Positions 23,727 to 34,921 of a DNA stretch of 64,000 bases are shown piece by piece. The DNA is from Coleophoma eucalyptorum. Taxonomy: Eukaryota > Ascomycota > Leotiomycetes > Helotiales > Dermateaceae. Position 1 is the first letter of the stretch, and every line of letters starts with the position of its first letter. The notes below the pieces were generated by a model. The model did not search any database and had not been told where the DNA came from. It saw only the letters and a list, made by a program, of their open reading frames with translations. Made by a program: the position numbers and the translations under genes. The DNA lies in assembly GCA_026120035.1 (NCBI GenBank), contig JALRME010000044.1, forward strand, positions 174,689 to 238,688, in the 5' to 3' direction.

Positions 23727-26039
23727 ATGCCTCCATCGCCTTCTCCTGCTCTGGCTCTGCTTCCGAAGAAAGCTCTTTCTATTTCTAATCCACTTGCGCT
23801 GTCCCGTACTCTCCCTCATCCGCTCCACTTCTCGTGGTCCCCTAGGAATACCTCATCCACTTCCCTTCCCCTTCGGCTCCACAGCCTGGTCAATATGTCG
23901 ACTGCTGCTTATAACTACAGCACCTCGGCCTCAGAGGTCGCAACTCCTCGATCCTCATCACCTGCCTCCATGGTCTCCTCACGTTCTTCCACCTCCGACT
24001 CCACCAAACGCATGTCCATTTCGTCTGCTCGCCGTATGACTGAACAGAATCCTCTAAGCAGCATTGACATCCAGACCCTGGAATCCAACATGCGCGCTCA
24101 ATCCCTCGACACCCTGAGGGGATATGCCACCAACCACTACGGCGAGGTTCACCAGGAGAGTTCCACCGAATACGCCTCCAAGGAGACGGCCGGTGGCTAC
24201 CAAGTGCTCCGAGAACCTGCTTGGAACAAAGGTTGGCTCAATGGCTCTTCCTCGCCTCTCCTATACTGACCATTGCTCTGCAGGCACATCCTTCACTCCC
24301 GAGGAGCGATTGAAGCGAAATCTTTCGGGCCTCATCCCCCACACCATGGAGACGCTCGAAACCCAATGTGCTCGTGCCATGAAGATGATCAACTCGCGGA
24401 GTACCAACATTGACAAATACCTCTACCTCTCCTCCCTCAAATCTACCAACACCGACCTCTTCTATCGCTTATTGATTGATAACGTCGAGCAGCTTATGCC
24501 ACTCGTCTACACCCCCACCATCGGTGATGTTTGCTTACAATATTCTACCCTCTATACCCGTCCTGAAGCTCTTTACATCTCTATTAAGCAGAGAAAGTCA
24601 ATTGCTACTCTGTTGAGGAATTGGCCCTACGCCGATCCATCTATCTGCGTCGTTACCGACGGCTCCAGAATTTTGGGTCTTGGCGATTTAGGAGTGAATG
24701 GGGTTGGTATCTCGGTACGTTTTTAAGCTTTCTAGGCATACATATCCCCAAAATAGTCTGTTCTCAATGACGATCTTCTAACTCTGTGCAGATCGGCAAG
24801 CTTGCCCTGTATACCGGTGCTGCTGGTATCCACCCAGAGAAGACCCTCCCAATTGTCCTCGATTGCGGTACCAATAACGAGACCAATCTTCATGATCCTC
24901 TTTACCTTGGTCTACGCCAAAAGCGTGTCCCCATGGACGATCAACAAAAATTCATGGATGAGTTTATGGCAGCCGTTAAGGAAGTCTATCCTAATATGCT
25001 CGTCCAATTCGAGGATTTCGACACGGAAAAGGCTTTCGGATACCTTGAGCGATACAAGAAGGAGAAGTGCTTCAATGACGACATCCAAGGAACTGGTGCC
25101 GTCGTTCTGGCTGGGTAAGTCCCTAGGCGTCTTCCTACCTATCAGTGCTAACATAAAACCAGATATATTGGTGCCGTAAACCTATCTGGAGTCCCCATTG
25201 AAGATCAACGCTTGGTATTCATGGGTGCCGGCTCTGCCGGTGTTGGTGTTGCCAAGCAGGTCATGGAATACTATACTCGACGTGGTCTCTCGGAGCAACA
25301 AGCCCGAGACAAGTTCTACCTGGTCGATACACGTGGTTTGGTCACCAAGGACCGAGGTGATAAGTTAGCCGAGCACAAGAAGATCTTCGCTCGTACCGAC
25401 AACAACGGTCACCAATTCGACACTCTTGAGGCTGTTATCGAGTACGTCAAGCCAACTGCTCTGATTGGTCTCACTGCCACCTTTGGTGTTTTCACCGAGT
25501 CCGTTGTTCGTGCTCTTAAGGTTTCTGTCGATGCTGGTGGAATGGGTCGCCGACCAATTCTTTTCCCTCTCAGCAACCCTCTCACCAAGGCTGAGTGTAC
25601 CTTCGAGCAGGCCATCAACTGGACCGAGGGAACTGCCATCTTTGCTTCCGGATCTCCATTCTCTCCTTACACCACCAAGAAGGGCGATAGCGTCACCACC
25701 TACTACCCCAACCAAGGCAACAATGTCTACGTCTTCCCTGGTCTTGGACTTGGTGCCATCTTGGCTCAATGTTCGCGTGTGACAGACGATATGGTCTATA
25801 CCGCTGCTGCAGCTTTGTCCGGATGCCTTAACAAGGAGGAAATCCAGATGGGTCTCATTTACCCCAAGGTTCAGCGTGTTCGGGATGCTAGCGTTGTCGT
25901 TGCACGTGAGGTCATGAAGTGTGCGCGCCGTGATGGTGTCTCAACGTTACCAGAAGAGACTTGGGTGGAGTGGGAGGAGTGGGGAGATGTCGCTCTCACC
26001 AAATGGATCCAGAAGCAGACGTACGACCCAAGGTGGTAG
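23727..26039 (+). CDS. NAD-dependent malic enzyme, probably mitochondrial
   Basis: Four exons: 23727-24231, 24284-24714, 24792-25114 and 25163-26039, giving 711 residues. The enzyme oxidatively decarboxylates malate to pyruvate and CO2. Diagnostic segments are VYTPTIGDVCLQYS, DGSRILGLGDLGVNG (end of exon 2), the malic enzyme signature FNDDIQGTGAVVLAG (end of exon 3), and the NAD-binding VFMGAGSAGVGVA. All fall in order and splice in frame. The N-terminus before the catalytic part is long and rich in Ser, Arg and Leu with almost no acid residues, as in mitochondrial presequences. A second in-frame ATG at 23895 (Met57, MSTAAYNY) would give 655 residues without most of that leader, so dual localisation is possible. 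The preference for NAD over NADP is from family resemblance, not from a residue I can prove. Confidence 0.9.
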
Positions 26040-27291
26040 ATGCTTTAGTGGCGATGGCGTGATGAGCTTTTTTGATTTTTGCGGTTTGCCTTTTATTGAG
26101 TATTACGATACCACTACTACACTGCCTCTTTTTCGAAGAAGAGAGGAAGGAAGAATAATTAATCTTGTTTGAGATGTTACCTACATATGATGGTACAGGG
26201 GCGATTGATTCGTCTCTTCCTCTTCTCCCTTATGGGGACTTGGTCTTGGACCTGGATAGATGAATAATGGAAAATTGATTAGCTAGATAAAAGAAAATAC
26301 CCTTGAACGTATGGAAAGATGTACTCCTTACAGAACTACCACTTCAAGACTTCCAAAGCCTGGTGACGGACTGTGACTAAACTATGACCTCCTTTGGCGA
26401 TGCCCGCTGCCAAAAATGATGAATGATGCTGCATTACTATTTACAATTCCATCATCTCTCCTCCACCCAAAAGCGTATCATATCCCGTCCCGCCCTCTCA
26501 GCTCGGTCCTTCTCATAAGGTGGTACTGGCGCCTACTTCGTCCGTCCGTCCGTCCTCTCAACAGGAAAGAGGAGAAAGAGATAAAAAAAAAAAGGGTGCA
26601 GCCGGCGTGAGGTAGCAGTGTTACCAAAAAGCGTAATATGTGGTAAGACGTGTCTTAGAAGAGTGGGAGAATTGAGAAAGAGAGAAGGGGGGAGGGGAGG
26701 GGAGGGGAGGGTTTCGAAGAGATAGAGACAAAGCCACGCGCCATCGTGCCATTGGGTACATACATGGGTGTTGGTTGACAAAGAATCGGAGAGGAGGGGG
26801 GGGGTGTGAGTGTGGCAAGAGGTGATGAGGAAGATGTGGTGCTTTCTTTTGTGCTGGAATGGTGAGAGAAAGATCGAGAGATCGGGGGATTTTTTTGTTG
26901 GGTGGTGAGACTTTTCATGGTCTGAGGAGTGGATTTGGCATCTGCCTGCTCAGAACCTTGGCTGGGCTTGTGAACGGCAAACATGGACTTGATTTCTTGG
27001 GACAGTGATGCGTTACTGATCAGACAGAGAATTTATGTTTTGGGGTTATTGATATTGGTATTCATTCGGTAAATTCATGATATTCCTTGGTTCTAGCTTG
27101 GTATATCCCCCAACCCAATTCCCAGATTCCATCCCAGACGCCATCCATTAACCCTTTGTCCATCACTATTCATGTATGTACGTTATATAGAGATTTCATT
27201 CGTTTGATAAAGAAAACAGGAGATCGGAGAGTTAGGTTCTCCTCCTGGCACGTGATATTAGATCATGCTACGACAGAGTGTCGTTCTATTC
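26040..27291. other. Convergent intergenic region with purine-rich tracts
   Basis: Lies between malic enzyme (plus) and the HeLo/pseudokinase/protease gene (minus). It holds an A run near 26,583, a G-rich tract at 26,687-26,711 and other purine-rich DNA to about 26,900. No gene is supported. Confidence 0.6.
26687..26711 (+). repeat. GGGGA tandem repeat, potential G-quadruplex
   Basis: Six consecutive G4 or longer runs separated by single A residues on the plus strand. It meets the usual definition of a G-quadruplex-forming tract (four or more G3+ runs with short loops). Confidence 0.75.
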
Positions 27292-30200
27292 TCAACCCTG
27301 AGAGAATACCCCATTAGAAATACGCAGTCTATCCAAGCCACCGACAAGATCGATATCTTTAGGTGGATCGCGCTTTTGAGAATTCGTATTTGTGTTTGGT
27401 GGTGAGGGAATGCTGTAGTTGATTGGGAAGACTTTGATGTCGTTGAGGGGTTGGGAAGTGTTAAGAAGTTTGGGCGGTTCATCTTGCTCTTCTTCATCTT
27501 CATATTCTTCATGGAAAGACTCAAGAATCAATGGGTCTGTTTCTGGTTCTTCAATACTGGGATCGTGGAGGTCCTGGAAGGAAGAAAGGCTTTTGCCCTC
27601 ATCTCGGCAAGCAGCCTGCGAGGTGTAGATGGGCACCGATGACCCCGGAAGTGATATACTGGTCGCGCCTAGTGTCTCTCCAATATCCCGGAGGAGTACG
27701 TCCATCGGACAGATATACGCACTGCGTTTTCTGCTACTCCATGCGAGGACATGTCCGCATGCCCGGCCTTGCTCATTATCAACGACCCATGCCCCGCTGT
27801 CACCTGGTACGCCCAATCGGCCCGAAACTTGATAACTCATGCTGGGAGTCTTGCGTCCAAAGATCTTGACGATCACCATTCCCGGGAGAATGCGGCCGGA
27901 TTGGAGACCCGAGGTGCGTGCCATGCAATGGACTTCAAGGTCGGATAGTGAGTTGGTCGTGGCGATTGCTACCGGGTACTGGGTCGTAGATTTGTAATAT
28001 TTCTTGTTGCGCGAGATATGGTTGTGGGAAGGTGATCGGTCTTTGTTGAATGAGAAGAGTGCCCAGTCGATCTCGTGAATGATACCGTCTTCATTTCGTC
28101 GACGAATTCCAGACGAGGCGTAGACCTCGCCAAGGGAGTGCGAGTCGAGATGGTCTTCGTCCCGTGTTTCTTCGTCAGGATAGAAGTCAGAGGGAAGGTC
28201 GTCAATTGCTGGCTGCGTAATAATGTATTCTTCACCATAGCCTGCTGGAACGCCCTTAACATCACCAGGTTCTTCGTTATCATCCTCAGACTCTGCTTCT
28301 GATTCGGCATAGTCTGATTCGGTCGTCTCAGAGAATGCTTCGCTGTCGTAGTCAGAAAACTCGCACATGAATTCGTCATTCTCGCTGCTATAGACCGAGG
28401 ATTCTGATTGAGTAAGTTCAGGTATTTCCAAGTGGCCCCTGGCACTGGACCTGAGGATTGGAGCCTCGACATCCTCTTCCTCTTCTTCTGGATCATCTAG
28501 CATATGATGCACAGTCATGCCATATGGCTGATCGTCAACCATAATGAGTCCGCCAAAAGATACCGGTGGAAGGTGTCGATCACCTATATAGGCACCAATA
28601 GAGGCGCCATTAGCAGGATGCTCCTGATGTTCGCCATTTGCCGGTTTGGTATTCATGCCATCTTCCGTTGCCATTGATCTTGAATTCTGCTTTCGTGAGC
28701 GAATTACCTTGCCACGGCAAACCTTCAATCCGTATGATGCCTTGTCATAGACAAGAGACTTCTTCAAGATACTGCGGACCTTGTTGACACTGGTACAAAT
28801 GACAAGTATTGTTGGTTTTGTCTTGGAAGCAGTCTCGCCAATGCTCTCCAGACTAATCTCAACCGATTCGGGATACTTCTTGTAGAATCCACGGAGGACA
28901 TAATTGATGTGCGGCATTAAACCAGTATGCCAATAATTAAGATGTTCTTGACTGATTCTGATGGAAGGAAAGGTACGAAGTTTAGGCTTTGGTGTTGTTG
29001 GAGCAGCTGACAAGCAATCAATGACTGAGGTTTGGCACTTTGACTGGTAATTCTTACCTGACTTCTTCACGACTGCCACAGGTTTCTCTGACCATTCTCT
29101 ACTATACATCTCCTCTTTTGTGGCAATCTTTGTCAAAGTTGCGTGAACATGTGCCATTGTCCTATCTGTCTGTACCTTTGAGGGCGTTGAAGGCACAGCA
29201 GGGGACTCAACATTATCGTCCTCATCCTCAGACGCTTCGTCGATAGCACAGCAGGTATCAAGTGCCTTGGAAACCCGCCAGCAGACCTTCTGATTCATAA
29301 CATCAGGCCTTGCACGTTGTGAGAGTTCATCTTCGGGAGCATTCCAACAAGCTTGTACAGCTTTGACGTAAAGACTGCCACACCGAGAAGCAAGCTTTTG
29401 AAAAACACCGGCAGTATTTTCAGGGATTGATGAAGCCTGCGGAAAGATCTCAGCTAGGGAAGACCAGAGTCCAATTTCGAGGAGCAGCATGGCTAAGCTG
29501 TATAAATCAAGCGATTTGCTTTCGGAAGTGAGGCGAGTATATCGTGTTGTACGAGGATCGAGTGGGTGTCTATGCAAAGGATTCGAATTCTCCATGTTAG
29601 TTTCTTGCGTGGCAGTATCTGAAAAAAGATCAAACGACGCCAGGTATGATTGTCGCATGTTAATTTGATCGTTGTCAACACGCTTTTGATTGACAGATTG
29701 CTCAAAAAACAAGATATTGGCCGCGAAAAGATTCCCGTGCACCACCCCTTTCGAATGAAGATCAAAAACGGCAGTCGCTACGTTGTATGCCAGCCTATAT
29801 TTGATCTCCAGACTAGGCTCGAAGTTACCATTGCTGAGCAAATCCGATAATGTGATAGCAGCCGGTATAGGGAAGCTTGGGCTCTCAATATCAACGGGCC
29901 CAAAGTTGGTCGGTAAGGCGTACAAAAGACAGAAACGAGAGTGCTCTGCCTCTTCAAAATAACCAATCAGACGAAGAATCCCGGAAAGAAGTTTATTTGA
30001 TGAAATATACGCCTGAGAAAGACCAGAAAAGAGACGTTCAAACCGTGTCATGGAAGGCGAGATGCCGGTAATAGAGTAAATCGGATCATAGGGAGCGTGT
30101 TCCAGAAGAACCGGTAGGGTTGGATGTACTGACCCGATAGTTTTGCGAGATATAGTTGACGCAGTTGGTCTCCGCATAAAGACAATTTGCCTGGAAGAGT

Positions 30201-31007
30201 CTGTTGGAAGCAGATTTCTTTGATTGACAGTTTTCAAATCCTTAGGCCAGATTAAGGAAGCTGGATCGATTTGTTGTGGAGTTTGCATCCTTGTAGATTC
30301 AAACAAGCGTTCTTCTGCTTGGGGGCTCTTCGCTTGCAATGAGCTACTGGATTCTACTTTCTTGATCCCCGTTGGTTTCTTGGGTTGACGACTTCTTGAT
30401 AAGTCATATAAGGTATCAATGGACATGGTAAGGTCACGGACAAGGCCTTCAAATCTAGCTTGATCCCAAGTGATCAAGCTGGGTTTTCGGTCGACAACAG
30501 ACTTCTCAAGCCCGGGACTTCGGTCGTCAACCGTATTTCGCTTTGAGGCTTCCCAGAGAACCTCACTCTCGGCGAGAATCTCCTTGATTGTCGACATGAC
30601 ACTTCCTACCAACTCGGACAAACCAGCATTTGAGATCTTCTCATCGATATCTTGGGTTTGTGACTCATCACTCCACTCGATGCCCCAGGTAATAAGTCTG
30701 TCTTTTTGTACTATAGGCCATAGGTTAGCATGGCCACTTGGAAGGGCTTACAAGCACCCGAGCAACATCATCGCAAAGCAGTGGAAGCGGTGCATGGATA
30801 TCACGTGTCTCACGGAAAATTGCTGGAGCAAAGACCGAGGAGGTTCTAGGTATACTGACTGCGGAGTTTTCGATGCAATGCCTGCAAGTCAGGGTCTTGG
30901 GCATTATGGATGGGCTCCTTGACAAATTCGTAATCCGTGCAATCGCGGTATATCTTCGTCAGGCGCCGCTGAAACGGGATGGGAAAGCTGCCCAAGATAG
31001 TCTCCAT
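27292..31007 (-). CDS. HeLo-like / pseudokinase / trypsin-like protease multidomain protein
   Basis: Two exons: 31007-30860 and 30710-27292 (149-nt intron, donor GTCAGT, acceptor CTATAG), 1188 residues. The first exon supplies the N-terminus [20 protein letters not shown]; splicing joins [20 protein letters not shown], a pattern like the helices of fungal HeLo (prion-inhibition) domains, followed by [16 protein letters not shown]. Residues about 270-520 read as a protein kinase fold ([40 protein letters not shown]), but the catalytic HRD is HGN (His374) and no DFG is seen, so it is a pseudokinase. Residues about 750-1075 resemble a chymotrypsin-fold protease with the full triad: His784 or 785 in GMTVHHML, Asp931 in IDWALFSF and Ser1021 in [10 protein letters not shown] roughly 140-residue, strongly acidic, Ser/Glu-rich segment separates His from Asp. 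HeLo domains execute fungal cell death or incompatibility; a sensor/effector role is inferred. No signal peptide. Confidence 0.75.
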
Positions 31008-31643
31008 GTTGAGAGCAGCACCATGCAGCGATTAAAACAATAATAAGGGTATATAAAGCAACGTCTCTGAGGACAGATGAAGGAAAGTGGAGAGACAGAA
31101 CCAGCTCGACAGACTATGGGCGAGCAGTTAAGGTAAAAGGGTGGCAGAAATGGATGCCTACAGTCGGATCGGACCAAGAGCCCCAGGCGAGACCCCAAAT
31201 ACTGCTGCCTTGCGAGTGGGCGCATTGCGCTAGTCTACTTCCAGACCTTCGTCTCTGGGACATCATCACGTGCAGTAAGCTAGAGGCTCAGTCAGGTGCA
31301 TGGAGCGGATGGAGCTGATGGAGCTGACTCCACTACTACCATGACAAAGATTATGTCAAAATGATACTGTGTGATCCGGAGATTGCTGCTGCTCGTTCCC
31401 TTCTGCAACGCTGGCGACTTTTAGTATGGGTTGGGATGGGATGCTTCACATTTTGGGAGCAAAATGAGCTGATGCTTATTGGGTAGCACTGCTGTGTGCT
31501 AATCTACTCATGTTACTGCATAAGGTGTATCAGTACTTTTCAGCACGAGCCAGTATATCGCTGCCGATCAAAATCTTCACCAGCTTCCCTCTGAACGCCA
31601 TTGTATCCGCCGTCCATGCAACTGCAATCCTTTCGCGCATAAA
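31008..31643. other. Promoter of the HeLo/protease gene
   Basis: Contains a TATATA element near 31,050 on the minus strand, about 45 bases before the ATG at 31007, and the 3' flank of arginyl-tRNA synthetase. No gene is seen. Confidence 0.55.
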
Positions 31644-31650
31644 TCACATT
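31644..31650 (-). other. 7-nt terminal coding exon of arginyl-tRNA synthetase
   Basis: Intron 31701-31651 runs GTATGC...TGACAG with a GCTGAC branch-like word. It leaves AG of the Arg codon upstream and A-ATG-TGA downstream, so the protein ends in Val-Glu-Arg-Met. Reading through the intron would instead add about eleven unconserved residues. Confidence 0.75.
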
Positions 31651-33843
31651 CTGTCACAGTTAGTCAGCTAATGCCCTAGATCGGAATAGTACATGGCATA
31701 CCTCTCAACGGGACTTAGACCAAGCAAGCGCATGCCGTTGCTCAGCACAATTCTTGCTGCCTCGTAGAGCGCCATTCTGGCTGTCATCAGCTCCTTCTCA
31801 GAGCCCATAATACGCAAATGATCGTAACTGCTGCTGAGAATATGGCTCATCTTGAACAGGTAGGTGAGAATGGTTGTAGGCTCCAGTGTCTTCAGGGTGT
31901 TTTGTACAACATCGGGGTACTGGGAAATTACGCGGATAAGGTTCTCTGCGTGGGGCTCACTCAATAGGCTTAGGTTTGCGTTGAGAAGGTCCTCGGCGGG
32001 TACAGCAGCCTTACGAGCAATCGAACAGAGACGAGCGTGTGCATACTGGAGATATGGTCCAGTATCACCCTCGAAGGATGTCATTGCATCCATATCAAAC
32101 GGATAGTTGTTGATTCTAGTATATGTCAATTATCGTCTCCGTAATAAGGAATTGATATGTGCTCACCTCTTTCCACTCATATCTTGAACCATAACTGAAC
32201 TGATACCAAGAACATCGGCAACAGCCAATGGGTTCTCCACCTGCTCATATTTGCTTTGGTTCTTCTGCATGACTTCGTGCATCTTATCGGCAACATCTCT
32301 CAAGATATCATCCAAGAACTTGACAGTTCCCTTACGTGTGCTCATTCCAAGAACCATACCGAAATTGATATGCTGGACCTTGGCTGCAAGCTCCTTGTAC
32401 CCAATAAGCTCTACAATCTTGAAAAGTTGCTTCAGATGCAGATCTTGCTGAGATGCAACCACATAGATCATGTGGTCAAAGTGGTACTTTTCTTCACGCT
32501 GCATGATCTCACTGATGTCTCGAGTCAGATACAATGCTGTGCCGTCCTTCTTTCTAATAATCGGTCGCTCCAAACTCTTTCCAGCCTTTCCGGGTACGTG
32601 TTTGCTGAAGTCGACAATGACGGCTCCTTCTGAGACCTCCGAAATGCCTGTCTCAGCCATCTTGTTCGCCATGAATTCCATCTTCTCCTCCTTAACTTGA
32701 CTTTCACCAGAGTAGTCATCAAAGTGGATATTGAGTCGGGCGTACGTCTCTTTGTACCTCTTGATACTCATTTCTCGGAAGCGAGCCCATTGTGCCAAAG
32801 CCTTCTCGTCTTTGTCGACCATTGCCTTGAAGTATCGACGAGCCTGCTCATCAAGACCTTCATTCTTTAGCTCAGATGCATCCTGACCTGCCTCTTCAAG
32901 TGCCTTAATCTGATCTTTCTCGGCGGACATGTCCTTGTTGATAGCGACATAGATCTCGTATAGGTGGTTGATAGGGTCCTGAGCTAATGCTTCCTCGCTT
33001 CCGTACTTTTCAAATCCCAAGGCGAGCAAACCATATTGCTTGCCCCAATCACCCAAGTAATTAACGCGAACAACGTCCCAACCTGCACCAGCATAGAGGT
33101 TTGACAAGAACCCTCCAATGATAGTGCTTCGAAGATGACCGGCGTGGAATGGTTTGGCAATGTTTGGGGAAGAGAACTCGACGATAATACGCTTCTTGCC
33201 CTTCGATGGATCTTCAGGATCCTTGAGCCCATTGTAAGGATTGTTTCCAAACTCTTTTCCGCGGGCCAGAATGCTTGGAATGAGCAGTTGGGCAAGCTTG
33301 TCGACTTTGAAGAAGAACTGAAGGAATGTGCCGTTTATGGTGGGTTTGTGAACGAGGGGTGATTCTGGGAACTAATAATCCAGGTCAGCAAGAGTACAAC
33401 AAAACTCACTTCGCGCATAGCACCTTTGACAGCCATTCCTCGGCAAGCTCATTGGGCTTTTTGCCCTTAACGCGCAGAGCTGGTACGGGCAGAACCATAT
33501 CACCCTTCTCCAGTGTTTGAGTCCATTGTAGAGCGGGGTAGATGACGGACGAGTCAACACCGGTAACATCAGCGAGTATCGTGGTAAGATGCGATCTATA
33601 GATGTCGACTGTATTGACCTCTGGGTGACAGTTGGGATACTTGGTCAAGGGAGTTGTCACGCTCAGTGACTTGAGCTTCTCTGACAGCATCTCTGTTGAT
33701 GCCGCCATTCTGTAGGGCTGTGATGAAAATGCGCGAAGGGAGGGTTTCTTTGCTAGCAGATGTACTCGCAGAAGGTTGTGTGCAACTGAAGGTCGAATTT
33801 TAAATTTGGGTCTTCTGAAGAGAGTGGAGAAGGGAGAATTCAT
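31644..33843 (-). CDS. Arginyl-tRNA synthetase
   Basis: Four exons: 33843-33424, 33371-32167, 32115-31702 and a final exon of only 7 nt, 31650-31644; total 681 residues. It charges tRNA-Arg. The class I signature appears as FHAGHLRST (HIGH box, His216) and the KMSK-equivalent loop as MSTRKGTV. The sequence around VRVNYLGDWGKQYGLLALGF and, after intron 2, NNYPFDMDAMTSFEGDTGPYLQYAHARL is highly conserved in eukaryotic ArgRS; the DALR anticodon-binding domain fills the C-terminus, ending VERM. The last residue Arg-Met and stop come from the tiny last exon. Intron 1 uses a weak GTGCTA donor, chosen because it alone gives WLSK-FPESPLV. The N-terminus before MAASTEM is Arg/Ser/Leu-rich, like a mitochondrial leader; the internal Met46 could start a cytosolic form from the same gene. 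Confidence 0.92.
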
Positions 33844-34344
33844 CAAAAAATCAAGGAATGTTTACAAAGACGACAAATTCTCTGTGACTCAACTCAAAAA
33901 ACACGAGTTATTGCTCTGGGAAATGTTTGCACGCACGGCTGTGAATTAATGCCTTGGTGCCTGACGCCTCACCGCCTTGGGGCTATCAGCCTTGTGTTCT
34001 CTCCTCCAAGCTGTGGATTCGCGTAGAGCTCATGTCTTACTGCCTCACATATATTAGGATCAAGCACATACGCACGATCTTTGCACATAGAGAGATAATG
34101 CATACTATTTCAGGCGCAGCCGCGTCAGAAACAAAACACAGAAAACCGACTTGTCACAAGTCTCAGGCCCAAGCACTAAATATCATTCCCATCGCCATCG
34201 TACCAGAACTCCGTGTCAAATTTCCCGCAAAACACCTCTAGCACCAGCCCCAAGATATCATTGTCAACGCCATTCTCTGCAGCACCCTTCATTACGCGAT
34301 ATTTGATCTTACTCGGTCTCGCCCAACTCCTGGACATGGGTTCA
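33844..34344. other. Intergenic region between ArgRS and velvet gene
   Basis: Holds the ArgRS promoter and the velvet gene 3' flank. The open frame on the minus strand through 34,176-34,376 is the velvet terminal exon read in the wrong phase. Confidence 0.55.
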
Positions 34345-34921
34345 TCATGGCGGAGATGGAATGTTAAGCCCATCACTTCGTAGAGCTCGAAGGTAGGACC
34401 TTTCAGCCGAAGCTATAGATTGTCAGCGGGAGGATATTGCTTCTGCAAAATTCAGATGACATACTCATTTTGGGCTGACGGCACTCGGAATCCGCGACCG
34501 TGATTGTTACAGTCTCGACCTGCTCTTCAACCCGAACTGGACTTGCTGTGTGGGAGGCATTGTCCATCCGCATCATTGTGATTCTCAGACGATATGTACC
34601 TGGGCAACGGATCACCAGGTTTGGAAAGCAGAAATACGCCTGTTCTCGTTGTGTTGACAACGCACGGGGCATCGGGTGTGCTGAGTCGGAAAGGCTTCCT
34701 GTGACCCTGTCCGCCACAACATCTCCATTGTGTTGCACCAGAGTTGCTACAACCCAGATCCGAGAAAGTTCATCGAACATATCCACGTTGGATGATAGTG
34801 TTGCCACAGGAGGAGGGTAGAGAGCCTTCCCTGGACGAGCACGCACTGGTGGTTGAACTGCGAGGCCAAGCATTGTGATAGGCTGTCTTTGCGTTTCTAA
34901 AAGCAAACCTATACAAACCAT
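34345..34921 (-). CDS. Small velvet-domain regulator
   Basis: Two exons: 34921-34465 and 34412-34345, giving 174 residues. Velvet proteins are fungal transcription regulators with an NF-kappaB-like fold that couple development and secondary metabolism. Matching segments are LGLAVQPPVRARPG followed by LYPPPVATL, a strand-rich middle with IWVVATLVQ, and YFCFPNLVIRCPGTYRLRI, the most typical velvet element, then VETVTITV. The terminal exon supplies the velvet tail, SAERSYLRALRSDGLNIPSPP. The protein is almost only the velvet domain, shorter than VeA, VelB, VosA or VelC. The start is uncertain: ATG at 34921 gives a short lead MVCIGLLLE, while Met17 at 34873 begins right at the domain; an extra upstream exon is possible. 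Confidence 0.75.

Noticed and set aside
34176..34376. Minus-strand open frame after the velvet gene
   Set aside because: It is the velvet terminal exon in another phase; the splice at 34,465/34,412 gives a conserved-looking tail and an earlier stop.
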